Assembly (NCBI RefSeq): GCF_014201375.1
Contig: NZ_JACHDZ010000003.1
Span: forward strand, 124,001-188,000
Length of the DNA: 64,000 nt
DNA from: Tunturiibacter empetritectus
Lineage (GTDB): Bacteria > Acidobacteriota > Terriglobia > Terriglobales > Acidobacteriaceae
Direction: 5' to 3'
Below are positions 9,218 to 17,517 of the stretch, in pieces. Position 1 is the first letter of the stretch. The number at the start of each line of letters is the position of its first letter. The notes under the pieces were generated by a model. The model ran no database searches, was not told where the DNA came from, and saw only the letters and a program-made list of their open reading frames with translations. The position numbers and the translations under genes were made by a program.

Positions 9218-9272
9218 GCCGAAAAGTATACGTGGCACTCACTTCACAAAAAATGAACAAGCCAAGCAACGC

Positions 9273-9362
9273 GAGGACCCACAAAGCCAGCGTCACCGAA
9301 ACAAGGTATACAAGTCACGAAGTGACCGCCTCGCGCGCAGCGAGCCCGGCCGGCAGGCCACA
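9273..9362 (+). repeat. Family-1 palindromic element, copy A (half)
   Basis: Contains GGTATACAAGTCACGAAGTG at 9305-9324 followed by ACCGCC, CGCGCGCAGCGAGC and a degenerate CCCGGCCGGCAGGCCACA end. It lies between the nuclease gene and pncB and ends six bases before the pncB stop codon. It corresponds to the right half of the full-length copies at 18.5, 48.3 and 61.3 kb. Confidence 0.85.
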
Positions 9363-9367
9363 AGCTT

Positions 9368-10672
9368 CTAAACCGTAACCAAAGCCCCCTCCACCGCCAC
9401 ACTCCCAAACACCCGCCGATACCTTTCAATCTCCTCCGCCGGCCCAGTAGACTTCCGCGCATTATCCGACAGCTTCACCGCCGGCCGACCCTCCACCGTC
9501 ATCAGCTTGCACACCAGGCTGATCGGCTCCAGCGCAGTCTCTCCCCTCGGATGACACCCACGAAAATCATTCGTCAACAGCGTCCCCCAACCAGCACTAA
9601 ATCGAATCCGCCCATGAAAGTAATCATGAAGCCGCAGAATATCCCCCACATCCAACCCATCGGACGCAATCAGCCGTTTCTTCTTCGCATCCCTGCCCCG
9701 CTCCGTCAGCCACGCAACATACTCGTCCCCAGCAACAAAAGGGTCCTTGCTATCGCACCGCTGCCCCGTCCAATCCGCCACCCAATCCGGCGCTCCAGCC
9801 AAAAACTGCGTCGTCCCAAAAGTATCCGGCAACATAATCAGCAACTCGCCGCCATAGCTCTTCTGCCAGAGCTCCAGCACACGATACTGCGACGCATGCA
9901 GCTCTTCATCGTCCCTCGCCAGCGCTGCCATCGCCATCGGCAGTTCATGCGCATTGGTTCCCATCGCCTCCAGGTCGTGCTTGTAAGCAAGAAAAGTATT
10001 CGACGTACCCGACAGACTCGGCCCCAGCGCCATCCGCATCACCTCAACCACATACTCCTGCCACAAAAAACTATGCCGCCGCCTCGTCCCAAACTCCGAG
10101 ATCCTCACCTCCGGCACCGCCCGCAGCCGTTCCATCTTCTCCCAGAGCTTCGTCTTCGCCTGCGCATACAAAACATCCAGCTCCAGCTCACTCAGCGTAC
10201 TCAACGCCGCCCGAGTCTTCATCTCACTCACCAGCGCCAGCCCGTAGACCTCCCACATCGTCACCTCTGTCCACAGCCCCTCAAACCGCACCACAATCTG
10301 CCCGTTGTGCTCGGTCACCTTGTAATCGGACAGCCGAAAGTCCCTCTCCAGCCACTCCAGAAACGCCGGCTCAAAGATCGACCGTGTCCCATAAAACGTA
10401 TTTCCCGCCAGCCAGATTATCTCCGACCGCCGAAACCGCAGCCCGCGCACATGCTCCATCTGGTCCACCAGCATCGCCGTCGCGATATGCTCGGACAGCC
10501 GTACCGACACCGTCCTATTTGTGACCTCCGAAGTCACATGAATCTTTGGAAAGTTCTTCCAGATAAACTGCAGCATCAGCAGTTTGTAGAAGTCCGTATC
10601 CAGCAGCGACCGCACAATCGGGTCCAGCTTCCAGTTATGGTTATGGGCCCGTTCTGCAAAGTTAACGTTCAT
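9368..10672 (-). CDS. pncB: Nicotinate phosphoribosyltransferase
   Basis: A 434-residue cytosolic enzyme that makes nicotinate mononucleotide from nicotinate and PRPP (Preiss-Handler NAD salvage). Signatures include LLDTDFYKLLMLQ at the N-terminus, SEFGTRRRHSF in the middle, GTSNTFLAYKHDLEAMGTNAHE, and SDGLDVGDILRLHDYFHGR. The central FGTRRRHS has the His that is phosphorylated in this family. Length and order match bacterial PncB of the E. coli type. The 3' end nearly abuts a family-1 repeat, which reads into the gene's downstream flank. No NAD-biosynthesis partner lies adjacent. Confidence 0.96.
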   Translation of the reverse strand: MNVNFAERAHNHNWKLDPIVRSLLDTDFYKLLMLQFIWKNFPKIHVTSEVTNRTVSVRLSEHIATAMLVDQMEHVRGLRFRRSEIIWLAGNTFYGTRSIFEPAFLEWLERDFRLSDYKVTEHNGQIVVRFEGLWTEVTMWEVYGLALVSEMKTRAALSTLSELELDVLYAQAKTKLWEKMERLRAVPEVRISEFGTRRRHSFLWQEYVVEVMRMALGPSLSGTSNTFLAYKHDLEAMGTNAHELPMAMAALARDDEELHASQYRVLELWQKSYGGELLIMLPDTFGTTQFLAGAPDWVADWTGQRCDSKDPFVAGDEYVAWLTERGRDAKKKRLIASDGLDVGDILRLHDYFHGRIRFSAGWGTLLTNDFRGCHPRGETALEPISLVCKLMTVEGRPAVKLSDNARKSTGPAEEIERYRRVFGSVAVEGALVTV

Positions 10673-10849
10673 CCCAACAGTCTCGTCTCCAAATCACTTC
10701 AAAGCAACCCTCTTCCCTTTGGCCCTCCAAAGAGTCGACAAGTGGCCCTGTACATCGAATCGGCAAAGGGTTGATGATGATCTCGCAACTCCAGCAATTG
10801 CCAGCAGCACCTAAACGCCGCCTCAAACCTTCGCAAAGGGAGCTACCAC

Positions 10850-12172
10850 GTGAAGCCCGAACCTCAGGCAACCTCATCCCCCCGCATCTTCGCCGAACCG
10901 GCCGAACGCGAGTGTCCCGAGTGCCCCTACCTGCGCATCTTCAAATCCACCGTCTACGTCCGCAACCACGACAAGAGCCTCAAGTTCTACGTCGACCAGC
11001 TCGGCTTCAGCATCGTCGCCGACGCCCGCTTAGACTTCGACGGCCGCTGGGTCGCCATCGCCCCTCCCGACGGCTCCGCAATCCTCGCCCTCATCGCGCC
11101 CAAGCCCGGCTCAGAGAACTACAAACTCATCGGCCGCAACACCCAGGTCGGATTCATCTCCGAGGACATCAACACCACCTACGAGCTCTGGCGCAACCGC
11201 GGCGTTCGCTTCCACCACCCGCCCCAGCAGACCATCTTCGGCGCCACCGTCGCCGGCTTCTACGACATCGATGGCAACTCCTTCGAACTCCTCGGCTCCA
11301 ACCAGATCAGCCGCGAGATCGAGCGCCAGCGTCACGACGCCACCCAGAAGATCGAGGCCGAGCGCCGCGCCGCCCAGGAGTTCGAGATCGCCCGCCAGGT
11401 CCAGGCCCGCCTGTTCCCCCAGACCCTCCCCCCGCTCGAAACCCTCGACTACGCCGGCATCTGCATCCAGGCCCGTCACGTCGGCGGCGACTACTACGAC
11501 TTCCTCTCCCTCGGCCACGGCCGCCTCGGTCTCGTCATCGGCGACATCGCCGGCAAAGGCATCGCCGGCGCGCTCCTCATGGCCAACCTTCAGGCCAACC
11601 TCCGCAGTCAGTTCACCCTCGCCCGCGACGAGCCCCACGCCTTCCTCCAATCCGTCAACCGCCTCTTCTACCAGAACACCACCGACAGCGCCTACGCCAC
11701 CGTCTTCTTCGCCGACTACGACGACACCGCCCGCCTCCTCCGCTACGCCAACTGCGGCCACCTCTGCGCCATCATCCTCCGCCACAACGGCGACGTCGAG
11801 CGCCTCCACTCCACCGCAACCGTCCTCGGTCTCTTCGAAGAGTGGCACTCCCCCGTCGTCGAGTGTCAGCTCGCCCCAGGAGACCTCTTCACCCTCTACA
11901 CCGACGGCGTCACAGAATCCTTCAACGAGTCCGAAGAGGAGTTCGGCGAAGACCGCCTCATCGCCGCTCTCGGCCGGCACTCCAAACTCCCGCCCCAGGC
12001 CCTCCTCACCGCCATCATCGACGAGATCAAGACCTTCAGCACCCACGAGCAACACGACGACATTACCCTCATCGTCGCAAAGTGCACCCCAGCAAAACAA
12101 AAGCCCATCCGACCAAAGGGGGGGCCCGTGCCGCACACCCCACCCAGAAAAGGTATACAAGTCACGAAGTGA
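10850..12172 (+). CDS. VOC (glyoxalase-fold) domain fused to SpoIIE/RsbU phosphatase
   Basis: A 440-residue fusion. Residues about 28-150 form a VOC/glyoxalase domain (FKSTVYVRNHDKSLKFYVDQ ... GFYDIDGNSFELLG). A coiled segment (about 150-185, EIERQRHDATQKIEAERRAA) leads to a SpoIIE phosphatase domain with ARQVQARLFPQ, GGDYYDF, IGDIAGKGIAGALLMA, YANCGH, TLYTDGVTES and HDDITLIVAK. Metal-binding Asp residues are present, so phosphatase activity is expected. The VOC part probably acts as a ligand sensor rather than an enzyme; this is inference. Start is GTG 10850 behind GGGAG. The last ~25 residues and the stop codon are read from a family-1 repeat, so the true domain end is about residue 415. 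Confidence 0.9.
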   Translation: MKPEPQATSSPRIFAEPAERECPECPYLRIFKSTVYVRNHDKSLKFYVDQLGFSIVADARLDFDGRWVAIAPPDGSAILALIAPKPGSENYKLIGRNTQVGFISEDINTTYELWRNRGVRFHHPPQQTIFGATVAGFYDIDGNSFELLGSNQISREIERQRHDATQKIEAERRAAQEFEIARQVQARLFPQTLPPLETLDYAGICIQARHVGGDYYDFLSLGHGRLGLVIGDIAGKGIAGALLMANLQANLRSQFTLARDEPHAFLQSVNRLFYQNTTDSAYATVFFADYDDTARLLRYANCGHLCAIILRHNGDVERLHSTATVLGLFEEWHSPVVECQLAPGDLFTLYTDGVTESFNESEEEFGEDRLIAALGRHSKLPPQALLTAIIDEIKTFSTHEQHDDITLIVAKCTPAKQKPIRPKGGPVPHTPPRKGIQVTK

Positions 12173-12249
12173 CCGCCGAATCGGGGTCCCCGCAAACAGG
12201 TCTTCGTTTACGGGGTGACTGAGCGCAGGAGGCCCGTCCGGCAGGACAC
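12105..12249 (+). repeat. Family-1 palindromic element, copy B (right half, with internal divergence)
   Basis: CATCCGACCAAAGGG opens the copy, followed by GGTATACAAGTCACGAAGTG and the terminal GGCCCGTCCGGCAGGACA. The 5' part overlaps the 3' end of the VOC-SpoIIE gene, and its AAGTGA supplies that gene's TGA stop. A segment of about 40 bp (12176-12220) between the core and the terminal inverted repeat differs from the other copies. Confidence 0.85.
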
Positions 12250-12298
12250 CGGCTCAACGAATCTTGGTACTCGTGGAAATCAAAGAGAGTTTTGGAAA

Positions 12299-12343
12299 TA
12301 AAATGACAAGCACGCTTGACAATCACTCTCATTTATGTCAAGC
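12299..12343 (+). promoter_or_regulatory. Candidate promoter and operator of the membrane-protein/XRE operon
   Basis: TAAAAT at 12299-12304 could serve as a -10 box. Immediately downstream is the palindrome CAAGC-AC-GCTTG (12307-12318), overlapping a perfect 8-bp inverted repeat GCTTGACA (12314-12321) / TGTCAAGC (12336-12343). Palindromes spanning the expected transcription start in front of an operon that encodes an XRE regulator suggest autoregulation. No binding data; inference from position and symmetry. Confidence 0.4.
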
Positions 12344-12373
12344 TTAGTTGTCTTTATGGAAGGGACTCTTGTC

Positions 12374-12778
12374 ATGATCTGCATCCCAAAGTCAAAAGCC
12401 GAACTCCGCTACCTCTACCGCCTCGCTCCCACAATGCTTGTCTATGTCATCTGCCTCTTTATTGTTCAGAGGATCTTCCATCACCACCACCCCACCGGCT
12501 TAGTCGCCTACCTTCTCGCCGTGCTCCCTGCATTGCCGCTGGTTGGCTCACTCGTTATCGTTGACCTCTACATCGCCGAAGAATCCGACGAGTTCCAACG
12601 CTCCATCCTCATTCAGTCGATGCTCTGGGGTCTCGGCGGCGCTCTTTCGCTCGGCACCATCTGGGGCTTTCTCGAAGACTTCGCCAACGCGCCCCATATC
12701 TCCATCTTTTATGTCTATGTCGTCTTCTGGATCGTCATGGCACTCTCCCAGCCGTTCGTACGAATGAGATACCGCTGA
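12374..12778 (+). CDS. Small membrane protein paired with XRE regulator
   Basis: About 134 residues with four predicted membrane helices (roughly residues 15-35, 45-65, 80-105, 108-128 from this start). The frame is open to ATG 12335, but ATG 12374 has GGAAGGGA at good spacing and begins MICIPKSKAELRYLYRL, a natural cytosolic N-terminus. I do not recognise a named family. The gene is followed after 71 bp by a 64-residue XRE regulator on the same strand, a pairing frequently seen for small membrane proteins of unknown function in diverse bacteria. The pair may sense membrane or environmental change, but nothing in the sequence specifies it. Confidence 0.75.
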   Translation: MICIPKSKAELRYLYRLAPTMLVYVICLFIVQRIFHHHHPTGLVAYLLAVLPALPLVGSLVIVDLYIAEESDEFQRSILIQSMLWGLGGALSLGTIWGFLEDFANAPHISIFYVYVVFWIVMALSQPFVRMRYR

Positions 12779-12849
12779 AAGACACACTGCCAGCAATCGC
12801 GACCGACGCTGCAGAGATCAGCCAGCCTAATCCACCTCAGGAAAAGCCA

Positions 12850-13044
12850 ATGAAGAACCGCCTCCGTGTCCTTCGCGCCGAACGCAACTGGAGCCAGGCC
12901 GATCTAGCCGAGCGACTCGAAGTCTCCCGTCAATCCGTCAACGCGATCGAGACCGGCAAGTTTGATCCAAGCCTCCCGCTCGCCTTCAAACTCGCTCGCC
13001 TCTTCAACAGTCCCATCGAAACCATCTTCACCGACGAAGAATAA
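12850..13044 (+). CDS. XRE-family transcriptional regulator
   Basis: A 64-residue protein that is almost entirely a Cro/CI helix-turn-helix: NRLRVLRAERNWSQADLAER followed by LEVSRQSVNAIETGKFDPSL and LAFKLARLFNSPIETIF. The recognition helix is about residues 26-36. It lacks any ligand-binding domain, as is usual for the YozG-like small regulators. It probably represses its own operon through the inverted repeats around 12307-12343. GGAAAAGCC precedes the ATG. Confidence 0.93.
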   Translation: MKNRLRVLRAERNWSQADLAERLEVSRQSVNAIETGKFDPSLPLAFKLARLFNSPIETIFTDEE

Positions 13045-13156
13045 GCACGCCCAAACCATCTCGCTCATGACATCTGTCACCTCACTTCACTGACGCCAGC
13101 CACTAACAACCAGACAATAAACCCGGCACACTGAAATCGTTCGAAGGAGCTCAGCC

Positions 13157-14071
13157 ATGACCCTATCCCGCACAACCTACCGCCTCGTCATCCTTCTCCT
13201 GATCCTGGCTGGCATTCTTCTGCTGAAAAAGCCAGTCTTCGGCCAGGCAATCACGGCCGCACCCACCCGCTTCTCCGTCGTCATCGAAGGCGTCGCCCCC
13301 GGCAAAGGCCCCGACGTCCTCCTCATCCCCGGCCTCGCCAGCTCCCGTGACGTCTACGCCGCCGAAGCAAAGCTCCTCACTCCTGCCTACCGTCTCCACC
13401 TCATACAGATCGCAGGCTTCGCCGGCGAACCCTCCGGCCCCAATGCCACCGGCCCCATCCTCGCCCCGGTAGTCGAGCAACTTCACCAGTACCTCGTCGT
13501 CAACCACCTCCAGCCCATCCCCGTCATCGGACACTCCATGGGCGGCCTTCTAGCCCTCATGCTCGCCCAGGCCCATCCCGAAGACGTCAACAAGCTCCTC
13601 ATCGTCGACACCCTCCCCTTCTACGGCCTCGTCTTCAACCCCGCCGCGACAGTAGAAACCGTCGCACCACAGGCTCAGGCCATGCACGACCAGTTCATCG
13701 CCATGCCCAACGATCAGTTCGCCGCATCCTCGCCCACCTTCACCAACCGCCTCGTCAAAGATCCCGAAGGCCAGCGCCTGGTCTCAGCCTCCTCCATCGC
13801 CTCCGACCGCACCGTCTTCGCCAACGCCATGCTTGAAGACCTCGGCACCGACCTCCGCCCTCAGTTAGCCACCATTAAGACGCCGATGACGCTTCTCTAT
13901 CCCTATGAAACCGCGGAAGGCCCAGCCGACCAGGTCACAACCCTCTACACCACCGCCTACGCCACCAAGCCGAACCTGAAGATCGTCCGCATCGACGACT
14001 CCCGCCACTTCATCATGTACGACCAACCCGCCACCTTCGACAAAGCCGTCCAAACCTTCCTCAAACCCTGA
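13157..14071 (+). CDS. Exported alpha/beta hydrolase
   Basis: A 304-residue alpha/beta-hydrolase-fold protein with an N-terminal signal or anchor helix (TYRLVILLLILAGILLLKK). The nucleophile elbow is GHSMGG (Ser127), the oxyanion region is LLIPGLASS, and the likely catalytic His is in DDSRHFIM near the C-terminus. AAGGAG precedes the ATG. It stands alone between the XRE gene and a family-1 repeat that starts ten bases after its stop codon. Substrate cannot be assigned; an esterase or peptidase-like activity in the periplasm is likely. Confidence 0.85.
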   Translation: MTLSRTTYRLVILLLILAGILLLKKPVFGQAITAAPTRFSVVIEGVAPGKGPDVLLIPGLASSRDVYAAEAKLLTPAYRLHLIQIAGFAGEPSGPNATGPILAPVVEQLHQYLVVNHLQPIPVIGHSMGGLLALMLAQAHPEDVNKLLIVDTLPFYGLVFNPAATVETVAPQAQAMHDQFIAMPNDQFAASSPTFTNRLVKDPEGQRLVSASSIASDRTVFANAMLEDLGTDLRPQLATIKTPMTLLYPYETAEGPADQVTTLYTTAYATKPNLKIVRIDDSRHFIMYDQPATFDKAVQTFLKP

Positions 14072-14080
14072 TAAATCCTT

Positions 14081-14182
14081 CATCCGACCAAAGGGAGGAC
14101 CCAGGCAGCCGATCCACCAAGACCGGTATACGCGTCACGAAGTGACCGCCCCGCGCGTAGCGAGCCCGTCCGGCAGGACACA
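14081..14182 (+). repeat. Family-1 palindromic element, copy C (right half)
   Basis: Begins CATCCGACCAAAGGGAGGAC, contains GGTATACGCGTCACGAAGTG and ends GCCCGTCCGGCAGGACA. It lies ten bases downstream of the alpha/beta hydrolase stop codon, just upstream of the deoxyhypusine-synthase-like gene. Confidence 0.85.
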
Positions 14183-14218
14183 AGCCTCTCGTATGAAATT
14201 CACATGAAATCCGCGCCG

Positions 14219-14246
14219 TTACTAGCCAAAATTGATATCCTATAAA
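14219..14246 (+). promoter_or_regulatory. Candidate promoter of the deoxyhypusine-synthase-like gene
   Basis: TTACTA (14219-14224) and TATAAA (14241-14246) are separated by 16 bp. The -10 box lies only four bases before the ATG at 14251 and no Shine-Dalgarno sequence is visible, so transcription could start at or next to the start codon, giving a leaderless mRNA. Inference only. Confidence 0.35.
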
Positions 14247-14250
14247 AGCC

Positions 14251-15318
14251 ATGCCTACAAAAAAAGAACTCCTCGCCCGCCCCATTCAGCACCTCGACAT
14301 CAAGCAGCACAACGTCGTTCCCCTGGTCGACGCGATGTCCCAGATGGCCTACTCCGCGCGTGACACCGCCCGCGCTGCCAACATCTACGACATGATGCTC
14401 CGCGACACCGACTGCGGCGTCATCCTCTGCCTCGCCGGCTCCCTCATCTCCGCTGGCCTTCAAAAAATCTTCGTCGACCTCATCCGCAACAACATGGTCG
14501 ATGCCGTCGTCTCCACCGGCGCCAACATCGTCGATCAGGACTTCTTCGAGGCTCTCGGCTTCAACCACTACGTCGCCGGCGACGAGTACAAATACGGCGC
14601 AGGCGACGCCGAGCTCCGCGAGCTCATGATCGACCGCATCTACGACACCTTCATCGACGAAGAAGAGCTTCGCCAGTGCGATGAGATCACCCACCAGATC
14701 ACCAACTCCCTCGAGCCCAAGCCGCACAGCTCCCGCGAGTTCATCCGCGAGATGGGTGCCTACCTCAGCAAAAACGGCAAGACCCCGCAGGCAGGCGGCC
14801 GCGACTCCATCGTCCTCGCCGCCTACGAGAAGAACGTCCCCATCTTCTGCCCCGCCTTTTCCGATTGCTCCGCCGGCTTCGGTCTAGTCGCCCACCAGCA
14901 CGCCCGACAGGGCAAACCAATGGTCTCGATCGACTCCGCCAAAGACTTCTACGAGATCACCCAGCTCAAGATCGCCAACCCCACCACCGGCCTCCTCATG
15001 ATCGGCGGCGGCGTTCCCAAGAACTTCGCCCAGGACATCGTCGTAGCCGCCGACATCCTCGGTGTCGAAGCCTCCATGCACAAGTACGCCATCCAGATCA
15101 CCGTAGCCGACGCCCGCGACGGCGCCCTCTCCGGCTCGACCCTCAAAGAGGCCTCCAGCTGGGGCAAAGTCGACCTCACCTACGAGCAGATGGTCTTCTC
15201 TGAAGCCACCCTTGCCCTACCCCTGATTACCAGTTATGCCTTCCACAAGAACGCCCACGCTTCCCGAAAAGGGAAAAAATGGACCACCGTTCTTGACCAG
15301 GTTCCCGTAACCGCCTAA
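14251..15318 (+). CDS. Deoxyhypusine synthase family protein (homospermidine-synthase-like)
   Basis: A 355-residue member of the deoxyhypusine synthase family. The catalytic lysine motif SSWGKV is intact (Lys306), as are NAD-binding-like stretches such as VSTGANIVDQDF, AGGRDSIVLAAYEKNVPIF and LMIGGGVPKNF. Bacteria lack eIF5A, so bacterial members are thought to transfer an aminobutyl group to a small amine, for example forming homospermidine from spermidine and putrescine, or to make related polyamine derivatives. Cytosolic and NAD-dependent. A strong terminator follows. No other polyamine gene is adjacent, so the actual acceptor is open. Confidence 0.88.
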   Translation: MPTKKELLARPIQHLDIKQHNVVPLVDAMSQMAYSARDTARAANIYDMMLRDTDCGVILCLAGSLISAGLQKIFVDLIRNNMVDAVVSTGANIVDQDFFEALGFNHYVAGDEYKYGAGDAELRELMIDRIYDTFIDEEELRQCDEITHQITNSLEPKPHSSREFIREMGAYLSKNGKTPQAGGRDSIVLAAYEKNVPIFCPAFSDCSAGFGLVAHQHARQGKPMVSIDSAKDFYEITQLKIANPTTGLLMIGGGVPKNFAQDIVVAADILGVEASMHKYAIQITVADARDGALSGSTLKEASSWGKVDLTYEQMVFSEATLALPLITSYAFHKNAHASRKGKKWTTVLDQVPVTA

Positions 15319-15335
15319 ACCCTATAAAACCCTAT

Positions 15336-15372
15336 AAAAAGCCGCCTTTTCCCGCGAATAGGCGGCTTTTTA
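15336..15372 (+). terminator. Intrinsic terminator after the deoxyhypusine-synthase-like gene
   Basis: AAAAAGCCGCC and GGCGGCTTTTT form an 11-bp stem around a 14-nt loop, 18 bases after the stop codon. The T-run makes a strong Rho-independent terminator. Two tandem CCCTATAAAA units precede the stem. Confidence 0.85.
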
Positions 15373-15638
15373 TAGTCAGTTTTTCCACCTAAGTGCTTTG
15401 CCTCCAATGTTGTCATCTGTGATAACCCACGGAGGTGTTATTCCCACTGCAACTTATTTTCTGTCATCCTCAGCCTGAAATCAGATTATTTCCGCTAACG
15501 GATCGGGTTCCTGTAACCTTTTCACCGAGCCCCCCATCCAAACTGCGCTGTAACACGTAAGCGGTATAAGTTTTCCAACGGTCACCAAACTTAGTTACTG
15601 ATTAGTCGATTTGCAGTTACCATGGGTTACCGGAAAAA
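15373..15638. other. Intergenic region before the phosphorelay genes
   Basis: About 265 bp of lower-GC DNA between the terminator and the hybrid kinase gene. I see no gene and no clear inverted repeat, only scattered AT-rich stretches (for example AAGCGGTATAAGTTTTCC near 15557) that may hold the promoter. Confidence 0.4.
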
Positions 15639-17342
15639 ATGCACATCCTTCCTCTACTTGGCTACCTATCGCTCCTCACCACCTCTGCAGTTTTGCTCGT
15701 CGCTTTTCTGCGCGTTCAACGTAATAACCGTGACCTATCCGACCAGTTGACCCAGGCCCGCGAACAGCAGCATCAGCACACCCTACAACTCACCCACCGC
15801 TCCGAACTCGACACCCTCAAGGATGAGTTCATCTCCACCGTCTCGCACGAGCTCCGCACGCCCCTCACCAGCATCCGCGGCGCACTCGGCCTGCTCTCCT
15901 CCGGCATCATCGGCGACGTAGACGCCAAAGCACTCAACCTCCTCCGCATCGCCGTCACCAACACCGACCGCCTCATCCGCCTCATCAACGACATCCTCGA
16001 CCTCGAGCGCATGGAGTCCGGCCGCGCTCCCCTGCAGATTCGCCGCTGCTCCCTGCGCGATCTTGCCCAGCAGGCCATCGACACCATGACCCCCATGGCC
16101 GACGCCAACACCGTTCATCTCGCGCTCGAGCCCTCCACCGTCGCCCAGGCCGCCTATCCCGAAGCCCTCTTCTTCGACGGCGACTCCGACCGAATCCTCC
16201 AGGTCCTCACCAATCTCCTCTCTAACGCCATCAAGTTCTCCCCAGCCGCTTCTACGGTCCGCATCCACACCGAAGCCGCCTCCGACTCCATCCTCCTCAA
16301 GGTCGTCGACGAGGGCCGCGGCATCCCCGCCGACAAGCTCGATACCATCTTCGACCGCTTCCAGCAGATCGAGCCCTCCGACGCCCGCCAGAAGGGCGGC
16401 ACCGGACTCGGCCTCGCCATCTGCCGCAGCATCGTCCAGCAGCACTCGGGCTCCATCTGGGCCCAGCGCAATCTCGGCACCGGCACCACGCTCTACATGA
16501 TGCTGCCCCGCACCACCCGCGCCACCGACGTCGCTGTCCCCTCCCAGCTCCCCCCCCGCGGCGAAGGCGCCATCCTGGTCTGCGACGACGACGCCGGCAT
16601 CCGTACCGTAGTCTCCGAGCACCTCACCCGCCAGGGCTACACCGTCGTCGAAGCCAGCTCCGGCGAACAGGCCCTCATCCTCGCCGCCGAGCATCACGTC
16701 GAAGCTATCCTCCTCGACCTCTACATGCCCGGCCTCAGCGGATGGGAGACCCTTCAGCGTCTCCGCAACAACCCCATCACCGCCAACATCCCCGTCGTTG
16801 TGCTCAGTGTTCTGTCCTCCACCCTTCGCCCCCAGCTCACTGGCGACGCGCAAGGATGGGTCCAGAAACCCTTCAACGAAAATCTCCTCTTCGCAGAACT
16901 AGGCCGCGTCCTGCACCAGGGCGAAGGCCCAGCCTACGTCCTCCTCGTCGAAGACGACGAAGACCTCGCCAGCGTCCTCACTGCCAGCTTCCAGGACGCG
17001 GCAGTCCATGTCGATCACGCGGCCACCCGTCAGCAGGCGATCCGCCAGTGCATCACGCGCCCGCCAGACCTCCTCATCCTCGACCTCACCCTGCCCGACG
17101 GCGACGGCTTCTCCCTCGTCGAGTGGCTCCGCCAGCAGCCCACCCTGCGCACCATGCCGCTGGTCGTCTACTCCGGCCGCGAGATGTCCGAGACCGAGAT
17201 GGCCAAGCTCCGCCTCGGCCCCACCGAGTTCCTCACCAAGGCCAAGGTCCAGCCGCAGGAGGTCGAAGAACTCGTCCTCTCCATGGTCCACCGCCTCCGC
17301 ACCAAGTTCGCCGACCTCGCCACCGCAGGCCCAGCCGCCTAA
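15639..17342 (+). CDS. Hybrid sensor histidine kinase with two receiver domains
   Basis: A 567-residue protein: one N-terminal membrane helix (residues 3-24), a coiled coil (28-60), HisKA with FISTVSHELRTPL (His70), HATPase_c at about 185-292 (NLLSNAIKFS N box, DEGRGIP and GGTGLGLAI G boxes), then two receiver domains at about 312-428 (DLYMPG) and 436-555 (DLTLPDGDG). There is no periplasmic sensor domain, so the signal is probably cytoplasmic or supplied by a partner. It is followed by a stand-alone receiver and an Hpt gene, which together would complete a phosphorelay. The second receiver ends in LTKAKV where a receiver would normally have K-P, a mild deviation. Confidence 0.93.
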   Translation: MHILPLLGYLSLLTTSAVLLVAFLRVQRNNRDLSDQLTQAREQQHQHTLQLTHRSELDTLKDEFISTVSHELRTPLTSIRGALGLLSSGIIGDVDAKALNLLRIAVTNTDRLIRLINDILDLERMESGRAPLQIRRCSLRDLAQQAIDTMTPMADANTVHLALEPSTVAQAAYPEALFFDGDSDRILQVLTNLLSNAIKFSPAASTVRIHTEAASDSILLKVVDEGRGIPADKLDTIFDRFQQIEPSDARQKGGTGLGLAICRSIVQQHSGSIWAQRNLGTGTTLYMMLPRTTRATDVAVPSQLPPRGEGAILVCDDDAGIRTVVSEHLTRQGYTVVEASSGEQALILAAEHHVEAILLDLYMPGLSGWETLQRLRNNPITANIPVVVLSVLSSTLRPQLTGDAQGWVQKPFNENLLFAELGRVLHQGEGPAYVLLVEDDEDLASVLTASFQDAAVHVDHAATRQQAIRQCITRPPDLLILDLTLPDGDGFSLVEWLRQQPTLRTMPLVVYSGREMSETEMAKLRLGPTEFLTKAKVQPQEVEELVLSMVHRLRTKFADLATAGPAA

Positions 17343-17354
17343 CGAAACACCCCT

Positions 17355-17463
17355 CCCGTCGGCCGTAATCATCTTCCTTCGCGACCAACGGAAGCGCCAA
17401 CCGAAGGGGTATACCCATCACGAAGTGATCGCCCCGCGCGCAGCGGGCCCGTCCGGCAGGACA
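17355..17463 (+). repeat. Family-1 palindromic element, copy D (right half)
   Basis: Starts about 13 bases after the hybrid-kinase stop. It contains TTCGCGACCAACGGAAGCGC, GGTATACCCATCACGAAGTG and the end GCAGCGGGCCCGTCCGGCAGGACA. Located between the kinase and receiver genes of the phosphorelay cluster. Confidence 0.85.
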
Positions 17464-17517
17464 GTTTCCAATGACAACTCCACAAACGGGCATCGCATGA
17501 GAGAATAAAACTCGCTC

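Noticed and set aside
10771..12222. A 483-codon open frame overlapping the VOC-SpoIIE gene in another frame
   Set aside because: Proline/arginine-rich shadow translation; the other frame has all SpoIIE motifs.
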